Positions 26,008 through 38,668 are shown, counted from the first letter of the stretch. The stretch is 64,000 bases of DNA from Prochilodus magdalenae (GCA_024036415.1 JAMWET010001352.1:35001-99000), one strand, 5' to 3'. Notes: a model not told the origin generated them from the sequence alone. Numbers and translations are program-made.

Positions 26008-29000
26008 TACATATACCCTGTCCCGTTCAGGCTGACATTTCAAGCCTAAGTAACACAGAATGTGTGAACTAGTTGTTTACAATAATGGCCATAAATTCAT
26101 GAATTCATGACATAACATTCATGAAGACCAGTCTGTATGTTCAGAACCTATAATATATATTCTAAGAATGAATCATAGGGAGCGGAGACGGATCCGGTTT
26201 CCTCTGATGTGTGAGTTTGCATGGAGCGGGAAATAGAAAACCTGGAGAGAATGATTATAAAACGTTTTGAGCGTGGAGTGAAACATCTGCTGCTCCACTT
26301 TCATACTCTGATCCGAATGGTCATTTCACTCTGCTCATTTTTTACGGACTGTCAGTACAGATTCCACTTCCTTTTACCGTCTATAAAATGAGGCATAGAA
26401 ATGACCCCAGGTTATATGTTGATAAATGTGCTCTTATATTCTGTGGAAAAGGAGCTGAGGCACTAGAAGAAGATCCCGCTCATGCCTCTATGGCAGAAAT
26501 CAAGCCAGGATGTGTTGCCCTACCTCAAGTGTTTAACTCAGAACCCTACAAAAAGTACAAATGATAGTTAAATAAAAGTTCCAGTGTTTATGGAGATGTC
26601 TGTTGGTTAGAGTAAACAGAATATCAGGTCATTTATGTTAATCTACATAAATCTGCAGAAACTTTACAGACATGCTGTGGCATTAAGGCCGGGTCCTGTC
26701 CCAGTGGAAGATCTAGCTCATCTGAATAGTGCTAGAATCTGATATTTGGCAAGTTGCTAAATTGGCAACTTAAAATATGTAGTGAAACATAAATACCTTT
26801 AATAAATTACCTTTAATACCTTTAAAAAAAAAACATTAATAAAGCCGTTATCACAGTTGCCAAAAATCTATTTCTGTCTGTTTCAGTGGTCCTCCAGTTG
26901 AGCTATGCATTTCTTCTTCAGTAAGGTTGAAATGAAAGCATGTTTATTTAGAAATATTCAGAAAAACTGATGCGAACAAGACTGTAATCTTTGATCGCCA
27001 CTTATGAAGGTGTTTTTATTGTATTTAAGTGCTAATTGTTTATTGTCATGGTTGTACATAGTTGTTTTCCTAGCAGGGTGTTTTCATCCCTCCCGTTTGA
27101 CCCATCATTGCTCACTAGTAGCCCCACGCAGATTCTAACCATTTCACATGGAGAGAGCCAACAGAGTTCCACTTAATCTAATAGAAGTTAAAGGGTAAAC
27201 CGTTTATTTATTATATTAATTTATAATATACCATAACCATATCAGTTACTGATAAATTACACAGATACATCACTCAATGATCCCAACATTCACTAATCAC
27301 CTTTTTTGCTGAGCCATACACTAAAGAAGAACAAAGACCTGAAAATCAAAGGTGGTTATGGTTGAACTCCTCAGCATATGGCTTGTTTTATTTCTGAAAT
27401 GCTCTCATTCATTTCAAATGAACCCATATTGGAAGCAGTTTTGCAGTACTCTGTTGGAGACCCTTTTCTCCAGCTTTGTCTATACCTTATTTTGTCTGAA
27501 TGACGGTCTACCTCCGCTCTTTTCTTTAGCGAGCACAGCAAAGCCCACCCCAGCTGACCTGACTTGGTGTGTCATTTCCTTCCAGGAGCAGAGAGGAAAT
27601 CAAAACACTACACACTCAAACACAAGTCCATGCAAAGCCACATCAAAAGTCGGCAGGCAACCAAAATTGCATGTTTAAGTACACACACAAAATAAGCGGC
27701 GCACTGAACACATTAGCTACTGCAAAGGTGTACAATGTTTATACAAGTGTACAACACATCAGCACAATTACTTAGGAGCTGTATTAGACCATGATAGGCC
27801 ACACTTACTTAACCCTTTACTCAGTCCACTGTGATTGGAACCCTGAACACCAAAACTGCCGACAGTAAGTTAAACTGTGTTGACATACATTTTATTTATA
27901 CTGAAATTATGCAATTGCATCTTTCTTATGAAGTCTTAGACACTCCACAAGGATATAGTCCCTGACCCTATTAAACAGCACTATATTATAGGCAATTAGT
28001 ACCTGTATAGAAAATGTGTCTAATAAGTGTTGGTGATCACACTGCTAAACTCTGAGAGGTGTTTTGGGTTCTCTATAGTTGTGGTGATGTTAGGGACTTA
28101 CTGACTGTAATGAACAGCCTTGAGTGCCTTATAGTTCAGCATACAGAGCATAAGCTGTATCAAGCAGCACTACTATCTAACCACTGACCATATAACGCTG
28201 CCACAGCCATCTGTGGCCTGGAGCCCAAAAGAGAGTGATTGACTTTACTGTCATCTAGGGTGCCGGTCTATCTACCCATCACTCAGAGTGATGTTTACCA
28301 GCACAGGGATCTGTTAGCTAAGAGAATTGGCAGTTAACATTCTCCTCTAAGTGCACTTAGCTGTCCAATGACATGGTGTTAACAGTATTTTGAAAGCAAC
28401 ATTGTTGAGCTATCACATACCAGGTCGGTAGGGATGTGTGGCTGACCTCAGTCAGAGCCCACAGAACAAAAAAAATTAAGACAAAACCCACAAAAGTCCA
28501 ATCAGTAATGTAACTTTGCGCTTTTTTTCTAACTGATGATATGACCCCTAAACCACCACACAGTGTTCTTGTTATTTCAGCATCTGGCATCTCAGTGTGA
28601 GTGAGTGTGTTCTGTTCTGCAGATCCCTGTGTGTTCCAGTGTTATGTGTTTTCTTTTGGTGGACCTCTAAACCACAACACAGCAGTGGACACTTCATGGT
28701 TCCAAATACAAAGGGCCCAATCCAGCAGCCAGCAGCAGAGATGTGTGGGTGTAGCAAAAGATCAAACACTATATAATATATGTGTGTGTTACAGATGCTC
28801 ATTGTTTTGCTGTTCTGTGTCTAAAAGAGGTGGGAAACTATATGGGAAGAAGACCCTGCTCAGCTTTGGGCACGTAGACCGCTATGCTGTATGGCTTGTG
28901 TGTTCTGCTTTTAAAGCTGATGGTGTTAGATCAGTAGTGTCTGTTGTGGAAACACTGTTTGTACTTTGGCCCTTGTTCCTCACTGTAAATACTTTCCTTT

Positions 29001-29196
29001 GTTAATGAAACCCTTGCCGGAATGGGGTAAGTGCCCTTTTATTTATACACCCTTTTTCTGCTAGTATTGGTTTAGTTAGGACGTTAGGTATTTGTGATTT
29101 ATTCGCTTTTTGTTTGGTTAGGTTGGTTAAGGTTGGGTTTGGAGTTAGTTTGGGTTGTGTTTAATATTTTGGCCTCTGCTTTTGAACTTTTCCAAC

Positions 29197-29545
29197 ATAG
29201 AAGTAGTGTCTCTCAGTATGGTGTTGGGCCACCAACTTTGCTAATGCAACACGCAGACATCTCAGCATGGAGTTGTAGCGGTTCCTAATGGTGTCCTGCG
29301 ATAATCCATCCCATGCAGCTTGAATATCTTTATGCAACTCCTGCACATTTTGCAGTAGGGTCAAGGTGTAGTGCCACCAGGCCTTCTGGACATGTAAAGG
29401 ATGCTACCAACGCAACAGCATGAATTAGAATGAATAGCATCCGCAACAGGACAATCTTATATAGGAGTGAAACTTAAAACATCTGCATATCTCATGATGT
29501 CAATATCTCATAATGTCAAACCTACCCACAAGGTTTCCTGGTTGA
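29197..29545 (-). mobile_element. Tc1/mariner-like transposon fragment
   Basis: The minus-strand frame contains LQNVQELHKDIQAAWDGLSQ followed by DTIRNRYNSMLRC, which matches the C-terminal tail of Tc1-like transposases (a Leu-rich helix, a Trp, then xxIRxxxxSMxRRC). The right part (29460-29545), read in reverse, contains GTAGGTTTGACATTATGAGA. Related sequences recur near 47138-47240 and 52124-52200, suggesting that this stretch is the element's outer end. The catalytic core is absent. Confidence 0.7.
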
Positions 29546-31092
29546 TTCCTTCTGGATGCAGCTGTTTTTTTTTTGATGATCAGTGTATGTTGTTAAAACC
29601 TTAATCGCTGCCAACAGAAGCTAGTTTTCAGTGATTTTTAATAGATGGCTATACTTAGCAAATTTCAAGGAAGTTCCAGCATTGAGTCCTTCCTTGCACC
29701 CTGTAACATGTGGCTAAGTGGAAGTGGTCAGGCTCCTTTTAAACTGGCTCTCCTACTTAGGTATATAGATATAGCCTCTCCTATTGGTCAGGACTTCGAA
29801 AACGGAAGGTCTTAGATTAAATTAGGAAGTGGCAGAGCTTTACTGAAAGTCTTAGATCAGTGGTGACCAGGCTTGTGGCTTCTGAGATCTACCTTTCTAT
29901 GAACTTTAGCTTTAGGCCTAATCACCACCCCCATGATTCATCCAATGACTGATTCAGTTGTCTTCGATTAGCCGAATGAGGTGTGAGATTTGAGCTGAGA
30001 AGGCAGATCTCCCAATAGGCTAGAAACATAATATGTTATAGTACATATGACTATGAATATGAATGGTAGCCATGTTTAATATAAGTTTATATATATACAA
30101 TTTTTCCTCAAACATATTACTAGAACCCCATAGGGGTCCCAGCTTGTTGGGGTGGTTTTCTGTCAATCAAGTGAGTGAGTGAGTTTTGACTCTTAACTGA
30201 GTGCCTAGCTTTAATAGTCATGGTTAGCCACTGGATCTAGGTACCTACTATTCAGCCTAGAGAACTGATGTGTGGGATGTGAGATGCTTTTTGTTATTAG
30301 GAGACGATAGCTGCCAGGTTTTTCCTCCATCTTGTCGAGCATATCTGCGCCCACCACGCTTGCTGCTTCTCATCTATCCAGATGAGGCACACAGACACTT
30401 CTGTCTACACAGCTAATATGCTTCTGCTTGTCTCTCATCATTCCATAGCCTCTCTCTCTCATCCTTCCTCTGCTCCACCAGTCAATTGCACATCACCCCA
30501 GGGTGAAGAACACAGCCACTGCAGCCAGGCTTCAAACTAGCACACCAAATCAGACCAAATGAACATTTGCAATTCACCAGCCGTTGTTTTCATTATTGGA
30601 CAAGAACACCCTGCACAGCAGAACTCTGTTCTCCATGCACTGAATAAATCACCTGGACGGCTGCAGCCGTGCTCTTCCTTGCTCTAACACAGCTGATTTG
30701 AATAATCAACCAATGAGCTGCAACAGCATGAAAAAAAAAAATCCCCAATATGCCTTGAGCCTTTACAACATCAATTAAAAGCCTGAACACCCCAAATCCT
30801 AGCAGGCTTTTATTTGAACTATTTTTACATTTTAGATAAAGACACTGTGTCTACGTTTTAGACACTGGCATTTTACATTTCCAAGGTCAACAGTTGTTTT
30901 TAAATATATGAGCTTTTGCTGGTGATCGTTCATGTTGACCTGGGACAATAGAAAACTGTTCCCATATCGCAGACACAAATTACAGACACAGCCAGGCTTC
31001 ATGACTGCCAGATTAATGTGCATAACTTCAGCACCACAAGCCCCATCATCCCTGTATCATGCAACTGCACTGGACAGAGCCAACGCTTCCCA

Positions 31093-31190
31093 CTGAACGG
31101 TAATGGGGCGGGATATGTTTGGAATGGATGGGATGAAATATGTTCGATGGGATGGGATAGAATATGTTGGGTGGGACGGGACGGGTAGAT
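31093..31190. repeat. Imperfect 23-bp GGGAT-rich tandem repeat
   Basis: Three to four diverged units of the form GGGATGGGATAGAATATGTT, lying 40-140 bp beyond the exon 2 donor, within intron 2. On the pre-mRNA strand it is C-rich. The plus frame through it is not a gene. Confidence 0.75.
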
Positions 31191-31232
31191 TTAGCATTTC
31201 TGTTCACAAGCTGAAAATAGGTGAAAGCTCAC

Positions 31233-31420
31233 CTCTATCTGTGAGCTGTTGTCTGCCTCGCTGTCCTCCAGCACTCCAGGTAAATCCTCTGCGCTCTCCT
31301 GACTGGCTCTGTTATTGGTCATTGGGCGGGGCTCTGAGAGGAGCCACCGCCTCCTTCTCAGCACCTCCACTGTGACATCATCAGCCTGCGCCGCACCCTG
31401 AAGCGTTGAATAGGAAACCC
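31233..31420 (-). CDS. plxdc2: plxdc2 exon 2 (N-terminal extracellular, coding)
   Basis: Internal coding exon of plexin domain-containing 2, a type I single-pass membrane protein of the TEM7 family; family members have been reported as PEDF receptors. On the minus strand it follows a pyrimidine-rich acceptor ending TTCTCAG and ends at a GTGAGC donor. It is 188 bp: two bases finish a split Gly codon, then 62 codons run from VSYSTLQG to DNSSQIE. This is the weakly conserved region after the signal peptide. Recognisable landmarks are the short NRAS segment and the closing N-glycosylation sequon plus QIE, which corresponds to NNTQIE in mammalian PLXDC2 as I recall it. RRRRW near exon codon 21 fits a furin-type cleavage consensus. 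Exon 3 continues in phase 0 with EDTDHNYY, exactly as expected. The phase-1 start matches a preceding exon ending in Tyr plus the first base of Gly. Alone the exon would be ambiguous; with exons 3 and 4 the call is strong. Confidence 0.92.
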
Positions 31421-32938
31421 CTGAGAAGACACAAGAGAGATGCATCCAGTCATAAATAGGCTAGAAATTAACAGCAAGCTTGAACACAAAAGCAGGTTTC
31501 AGAAAAAACTGACCCAGAAAAAAAAGCATTAGCCTTCAAAACATGTCCAGCAGGATTATCCGTATACCCTGCTGGCATGACAGGCATCAGTTCTGCAGTA
31601 TTTACACTGTTAATAGGTGTGGACTCATTTGTACGTGGTACTGTTAACAAAGACAAGGCAAACAAGTGCAGTTTAAACAGCGGCAGGAGCTCAGTACAAT
31701 GGACTAATCCTTTTCCAGGGCTGCCGTATTAACACATACATACACTGGAACGAGGCATTGATCTTCACTTGTTCTCCTTCTTTCTTGTCTTTGCTAATGC
31801 TGTCATCATTGAAGTCAGGATTGTTTGTTTGATCCTGACTAAATAGTTCTGAACATGAGCTAGTTATTCACCTTTTACTGCCTCCACAGATCTCCAGAAG
31901 CCAGTAACGGCTGTTATCAAGGTGCACATCTATAGAGGATCCTAGTTCTTTGCACACACAGATGCTCGAATTTTGGTTTGCAAGCTACAAACGGCATTTC
32001 CCAGTGATAGGCTCAGTCTAATAAAGTGTATCACTATACTCGAGGCTGTTATACACACATTTAATGGGAAAAGTAAAACGATCTAGTGATGTTCAAACTG
32101 TCTAATAAACTGTCAACAAATTGCTAAAAATTGACTGAACCGATTGAATATGGACACCACAACGCATTTGTCTATGAAGTGCCCATCTGCCATGATGCTA
32201 ACAATCTTGCTAGCATGTTGAAATATAAAATTCTGCTCAGTACTTTGACAATATGAAGCTCCATGTTCAGTGAAATATTTACTGAAGAGCTCCTTCCACA
32301 AATCCTCACAAAATGCTGACGGTAACACTAATCAGTCTGAACTGAAGCTAGCGGCTAATGGTCAGTCCTTCCTGCTTAATTGTCTGAAACATTCCAGCGG
32401 TTGGAAACTTTTGGTTCTTTGCCTTTCTGAAGCAAAATTACATCAGTATGTTGAGCCTTTAAGCAGCCCTCTCGCATTGGTCAACCCCTGACGGAAAGAG
32501 ACAGCGGATGCAGAGCTCTGAACTTGGACGTCCCAGTAATAAACTGGGGGTACCAGCAGAAAAGCCGCTGATACTGGTATGACACTGTGTGTCCTTTTTT
32601 CCTTCCTTTATGGTTAATTGAGACTTTTTTCCATCTGAAGGAACATTGAGATCTAAAGGCATTTTGTTTTTCATTCCCAAGCCTGCTCTCTTTCACAGCA
32701 TTTTTTTTCTTCTTGATCGATCTGTCTCTTTCTTTCCACTGAATCCACTTCTCACTCTTTCATTAACTGCTTTCAGTCCCCCTTTTTCCTCTCTGTTGTC
32801 TGTCTCACTTGCTTTATGAAGCCTCCCTTCTTTGCCGCTCCAGGCCAGACGCTTATGCTAATGGAGGCACTCCATAAACAAAAACACTGCCTCTCTCACC
32901 GGTCACATGACCCAGCTTTAATTAGCAAGCCATCTTTA

Positions 32939-32941
<3 letters not shown>

Positions 32942-32983
<42 letters not shown>
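32942..32983. repeat. (TC)n microsatellite
   Basis: About 21 uninterrupted TC units, 130 bp left of the purine-rich tract. Confidence 0.97.
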
Positions 32984-32986
<3 letters not shown>

Positions 32987-33115
32987 GAAGGCACATTAAG
33001 TTGTTGTCCAGTTAATTTAGAGAATAGAGGAGAGAAGTGGATTGTAAGTGTAGTGTGTGAGTGCATGATGAAAAGTAGTTGCAAACCTAAAAAAGGCATT
33101 TCATAATGTGCATCA

Positions 33116-33600
33116 GTGGAGTGGAAAGAGAGAGAAATTGATACAGTGAGAGAAATAAAGGAAAAAGAAAGTACACACTCACACACATACACACACACAC
33201 ACACACAAACACACACTCACACACACACATACGGAAAAATTTAATCAAAATACATAAAAAAGAGAGAAATAGTGAGAGAGGAAAGAGAGAGAAATAGAAC
33301 AAATGAAAAAGTTAGAGAAATAAATGAAAAAGAAATAAATTGTTAAAGAGGAAAGACACAAGAAGTAAAATAAAGAGTAAAAAAAGAGTTAGAGGAAAAA
33401 GAGCAAGAGGAAAGAAAGCAAGAGGAAAGAGAATGAAACAGAGAGAAACTATGCAGAGAAACAAAAAAGAAATAGAACAAAAAGAGACAGAAATAAAGAC
33501 AGAGAGAAATGGACAAAGGAAAAGAGAGATATAGAGAAAAAGAAGGAAAAGATATATAGAAAACAGTAAGATAAACAGAGAGAGAGAGAGAGAGAGGGTG
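33116..33600. repeat. Purine-rich low-complexity tract with CA insert
   Basis: About 480 bp of nearly pure A/G on the plus strand (GAGA, GAAA and AGAGGAAA units), interrupted by a CA-rich stretch at 33173-33231. The opposing long minus frames rich in Leu, Phe and Ser are produced by the composition. Such tracts can form triplex (H-DNA). Confidence 0.9.
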
Positions 33601-34337
33601 AGGAGACAGAGATGTATTAATGTCCTCCAGCGAGTCTCCTTATTGTGCTCAGCTCTGTTCAGTGTGTAGTAATGAGCTTGTTTGTATGTAGCCAGTTCTG
33701 CAGTAACAGCTAAGCTAAAACATGTTATGTAACTCTGCAGGCTCTTCAGTGTGACCTCTCTCGCAAACACTCACCAACACAGTAACAGCTTCACGCCGGC
33801 CGTTAGAGCTCTCTGACATGCTGGTCGCTAAGTATCCAACAAACCATTTCACACCAGACTATGTGAACTAGGATGTTTATAGCATGTAGCAGCCGTAAAA
33901 CATTAGACTCCTTCCACGAGCTGCAGATTTGCTGTGTGAGTTCTGTAGGCGTCTGTGCATACTCAGCCAGTCCACTCAAAGAGGACATACTAGCTTCACT
34001 TCTTCACTTCTTCAGTCACGCCAGTCGCTCCGCTCTACGTCAGACGGTCTTTACTCACAGATACAGCCTAAAAATCCTGCTCACGATCCGTCATCTGTGC
34101 TGTCTATACGAAGCTTCACGATGGCTGATACTGTTGTTTCGATGTCACTTTGTTACACATGTGTCAGAAACATCAAAGTGAGACTATATGGTATGTTTCA
34201 GACACAGGTTACTCATTTTTTTCCCGATGAGCATTTATAACATTTGCAGTTAAACACTCTGGAGGTCTGGGTGTGAAACAGCCCCCTAAACCACAACTCT
34301 GCCCACAAGCATAAGCATCACTTTTGATGAATGAAAT

Positions 34338-34629
34338 CTGAGACAACGAACCTGAGATAACGAACCTGAGATAACGAACCTGAGATAACGAACCTGAGAT
34401 AACGAACCCGAGATAACGAACCTGAGATAACGAACCTGAGATAACGAACCCGAGATAACGAACCTGAGATAACGAACCTGAGATAACGAACCTGAGATAG
34501 CGAACCTGAGATAACGAACCTGAGATAACGAACCTGAGATAACGAACCTGAGATAGCGAACCTGAGATAACGAACCTGAGATAACAAACCTGAGATAACG
34601 AACCTGAGATAACGAACCTGAGATAACGA
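34338..34629. repeat. 14-bp minisatellite, about 21 copies
   Basis: Tandem CTGAGATAACGAAC units with variants CCGAGATAAC, GATAGCGAAC and GATAACAAAC. The unit length is not a multiple of three, and the minus-strand unit (GTTCGTTATCTCAG) has no stop in any phase. All three minus frames are therefore open and encode the same 14-residue repeat (YLRFVISGSLSQVR). No initiation or domain context supports a real protein. Confidence 0.95.
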
Positions 34630-35634
34630 TGGGATGATCCTTTAGAAGACCAGCTAACAAACATTTTCCTTTTAGCTTCAAAGTAAGGCGTGTCTAAAAC
34701 TAAGGCTGGTATAGTTCTGTTTAATTGTTGTTCGAGCTAATCTCGCATGAAACACATAACAGCTCAGTCTCCTTGTCCATGCACCGCTCCCCGAGCGGAA
34801 TGACTTCTTTTAAAATGAAGGAAAGAAACAAAGGTACAGTCCTTCTTCAAAGGCCAAATCTCATTTCTCCTGCTCCATTCATTCTTCCATTCATCCATGG
34901 GGCGGCCTAATCTTTCCCCCTGCTCTGCCAAAGCACCTAAGCACAGGACAAAAGTGCTCAGGGAAGGAAAAAAAAGAAAACCCCAGAAAGACTCTTGCGA
35001 CTCATTTTGCAGAGTGCACTTTTTCCCCCCGCAGCTCCATGGCTCCAGGTTGCTCTTTTAAAGTCGTGAGTGAGTAAGTATGCGAGCGAGTCCTCTCGGG
35101 GCCAAAGGCTTTATATAAAGCCTATTATATATAAAAGCAAAGCTGAAGGTGAAATAGGAGTTACTGTCAGACGCTCCAATTGCAGCCCCAGCGACAGACC
35201 CTGCCACTGCATGGCACGCCGTGAAAGACCACCACAGCAGGAACTGAGACGCGCGCTCATTTCCTACTATATATTCTCACTCTCTCGCGCTCTCTCGCTT
35301 TCTCTCCCCTTTCATATGAAACTAAGCCCTTTCCTTTCCTCTTTTGTTTTGTTAATTCTCTTCTTCTTTCAACAGATGGTATGTCGTCTTCTTTTGACCC
35401 CCAAAAGCCTCTCAGTTCAGTGAACTAATTCAAGTCAACCTATGCGGACGATGACTAATGCTGGGAAAATGCTTTTAGGTCTAGACCTATTGTTTCTATC
35501 TGATGTACAATACTTCATTACTTTAGTGTATTTAGATAATGAGTTACAGTTAGTTATGCAATGCCTGACATTTATGTTTGATTTACTCCTGACACATAAG
35601 CTCACCACAAACAATGTCCACTGTGACTGAAATG

Positions 35635-35695
<61 letters not shown>
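35635..35695. repeat. (TAGA)n microsatellite
   Basis: About 15 uninterrupted GATA units, forming the tail of the LINE end on the minus strand. Confidence 0.98.
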
Positions 35696-35696
<1 letters not shown>

Positions 35697-35730
35697 CTTT
35701 ATTGATCCCAGATGGAAATTCAATGTACCT
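35635..35730 (-). mobile_element. Minimal LINE 3' end with GATA/TATC tail
   Basis: On the minus strand, ATTTCCATCTGGGATCAATA then AAGTATCTATC runs into a (TATC)n array. This is a well-known fish LINE 3' terminus, in which an AATAAA signal is followed by a tetranucleotide tail. Only about 35 bp of element remain, so it is an extreme 5'-truncated insertion. The GATA array (35635-35695) is its tail. Confidence 0.6.
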
Positions 35731-35740
35731 AATCATGTGT

Positions 35741-36010
35741 CATTCCTCCACGAGCTGCGATTTGATTTTGATTATGTACTGGACAAGTTTTTGGATATAG
35801 GCCACATCAATGTTCAGACACTCTTGCATCAGAGAATTGCGCAGCTGGGCCAAATTTGGTGGACGCCTTCCCTGGAACAATTCTGAGAAGAAATTCCTGA
35901 AGACTGGGATTTGTGCCGCTGCTGCCCGTATGACCATATGCTTCCATGCACCTGCAAATTCAGATACCATCTTCACACTATGGCTTTTGGGACGCCCAAA
36001 TGCAGTCGCT
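35741..36010 (-). mobile_element. Tc1-like repeat 'family X', copy 1
   Basis: The minus-strand frame reads MKMVSEFAGAWKHMVIRAAA and then GRRPPNLAQLRNSLMQECLN plus IDVAYIQKLVQ, resembling the C-terminal helices of Tc1-like transposases. The same block occurs at 42445-42740 (plus strand) and 49140-49430 (minus strand). A LINE 3' end with a GATA tail abuts its left side. Upstream catalytic motifs are not present in any of the three copies. The label 'family X' is mine. Confidence 0.65.
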
Positions 36011-36139
36011 CCTGTTAGCCTATCATTAGCATCTGCTTTGGAGCCATTTTCTACACACAGAACGAGCCATTAACTGCACTGTAGCACATCTTCTTAATCT
36101 TCTCAATTTGACCAGAGCTAGTCAAACTATTGCATACCA

Positions 36140-36325
36140 CTCAATTTGACAGGAGAGGCCAAAAACCTAATTTACTTTTTCCAAGCCATTTTTAACCATT
36201 TCTGTTGGTTCATTCATCATTTTCAATTTTTACTCAATGTAATCCACAGTTGCTGTGATCAAATGATGCATAAAAGTAAAAATCGACAAACAAATTGAAA
36301 TACCGTTTTTTCTTTGGACAGTGAC
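36140..36325. mobile_element. MITE, GTCGCTGTCCAAAG family (left end missing)
   Basis: The interior GTGATCAAATGATGCATAAA matches the 51933-52118 copy. The right end TTTTTTCTTTGGACAGTGAC is the family's inverted terminus. The left terminus is absent or decayed. A 19-bp direct repeat (TTAAAAAAGCCAGATGGCT, twice, 36481-36518) lies 155 bp further right and is probably unrelated. Confidence 0.6.
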
Positions 36326-38668
36326 ATCATGTTATATAAGCATACAAGCCCTCATTCAGCCTTAAATGCGAGTTTCACTCAAAAAGCATGTCTATGTGGA
36401 GAAATTTTGCATTCCAGGCTGTGAAGGGCACTTTTCACAGCCCTTCCTAAAACTGAAACCGTCATGGTTGATGTTCATCTTTAAAAAAGCCAGATGGCTT
36501 TAAAAAAGCCAGATGGCTTCTTATTTAAGGTGGAACATAAAATTAGCAAAAAAAACCTAGCAAATGGGAAGCCAGCTTCAGCTCCCACATCTTTAACAAG
36601 GCCATGGACAACTTTCTTTCAGAGGTGTAAGTTGCTCTAGACTTTTCACTCTGGACATTTTCTCATACCTCAATATTCCACATTTGTGCAAATTGTAAGT
36701 AGCAGCCATGCTCTATGATTTTCTCCACTTTTACACAGTTTCAGCAAAACCACAGAAGGCAATAGTTAAATTTACTTTGTATTATGAGATTAAAAATCAA
36801 GTAGTAGTAATCAAGTATAGGTAATGTTAACTGCCCAGGAGCCTTAGCTCTGTTAACTCATGTAGTTTACTAAACAGTTTGATGACACAACTTTTTTTAT
36901 TTTTTTGATACAAGAAAGCTTATATATGTGATTTGTTTACACAGAGGTTCATTTTGTAGTCCTGTCTGTGTTACTTATGACAAGTTGCTTCTGTGTGATC
37001 ATCACAGAGCCCCAATATAAACGGCCAATCAAAGAACAGCTCATTATGTAATTTATGAGCTCACCAACAGATCATAGGGCTGTAAAAGCTTTTGTGAAAC
37101 CACATCTGAGCTTTTTCCACCCCAACCAAAGTCACCTACCTTCTAGAACATCAGAGAACAATGTAAAATGCTGAATAATGAATTCTCCGGCCCCTTTAAA
37201 GAACTGCATTATCCTGCCACGCACACGAAAATGCAGTCCACAAATCTAACTTTTCAGCACTTCAAATCATCACTACATCTTCTTACAGTGCCAAGCAAAA
37301 GCTTAGACACAGCTACTCATAAAAGGTTCTCCTTATCTTTAGCTTAATTGCTTCACTGTAGAATGAAAGTGAAGACATCAAACTATAAAATGGCACACAT
37401 GGAATTATGCAGTCCACCTTAAAATCCTCCAGAATGGAGCTTTACAGGAAAACAAGACAGCTTTCTTAACTTGCAATGGAGGTTGATACAACAAAAATTT
37501 TAGACCAGTTCTATTGGTGTGTCCATCATTCACAAGATTGAACAGGCAACTAGAGCTTCTACATTGTGCCAAAAAGAGAGACGTTTCTTGCTAAACAAAA
37601 TCTATATCAGAGGTGGTGATATGGCATAAAATTAATATTGTTATACATCGAGAGTAAATATAGTATATCAGGATATTTATTCTCATCAGGTTCAGTGTAA
37701 GCCTGTAGAGTCTAAACCTGGTAGTGAACGAACACACATGGAAAGCACCTCCCGCACATTTCCTCCTCTCATGTAAAGCACTAAAAGAAAGAGAAATAAT
37801 TCAACGAATGTACAGACAGCCATTCAAACGCTGTCTCCGAGCTCTGAAAAGGCCGAAAATTCCTGGGTCAGTAGTGCGACACGCTGACAAACCTCTAAAC
37901 ACAGCAGGGAAACGCTATTAATACAGCATAGGACAAAAACTTGGAGCCAAAAACTGGGGAAATGAATACCGCAGGAGAGGGGAGAAGGAGGTAGACGGTT
38001 ATAAAGGTAGAGAGGGATTTTTCCTCTTCTCTTCAGCAGTTCTCAGAAGCCTGCTGAGTATTTATTCTGCGACTGGCAGCCCCACTCAATGCCACTGACA
38101 GCACGCTTCCACCCGGTCTACACCAACGTGTGCGCGTGCGTGCGAGTGTGTATAGAAATACGTGCGCGACAGTGAGACAAACGACTTGTGAATGAGTGTG
38201 TCAGACTGTAGCAAGTGGAGGTGCTGCTAGGCTGGAACAGTTTGCTGGTTTTCCTCTGTTTTCTCTTTCTTTATTTATTCTTTCAGGGCTCCAGCTCTCC
38301 AGGAAATGAAAAGTATAAACAAGGGCACCCCACTTCTTATGGTGGGGTTTTTCACACTTAGGCCTGCAACTACTGGACCCACTAAAATGAGAACATTACA
38401 GAGAAACTGACACAGTTCCATTGGTAACCGTCTTCAAAGGAGTTCTTTACAACCTCCAGCATGGCATACTCTAAGATCTTAAAAAGGTAGCCTATCTCCT
38501 GCATTAAGGCTAACGCTAGATGCTAGAGGGTGGAGTGGGGTGCTGTGAGAGCATCAGCTTGCACTTTGTACTTTTAGATGTAACAGCAACAGATACAACA
38601 TGCACATTACATTGCCAGCAAGTAAGGTAATCAGGGGGCGGGAACATTGGTTGACGGATGTGCATATC

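Noticed and set aside
33312..33770. 152-codon Leu/Phe/Ser-rich minus frame resembling a membrane protein
   Set aside because: Composition of the complementary purine-rich tract; hydrophobicity is an artefact and no start context or splice sites support it.
34209..34664. CRISPR-like array (regular short repeats)
   Set aside because: Units are contiguous with no spacers and the genome is eukaryotic; it is a minisatellite.
34209..34681. Three overlapping minus-strand open frames encoding a 14-residue repeat protein
   Set aside because: They are created by a 14-bp minisatellite without stops in any phase; identical peptides in all frames and no domain or splice context.
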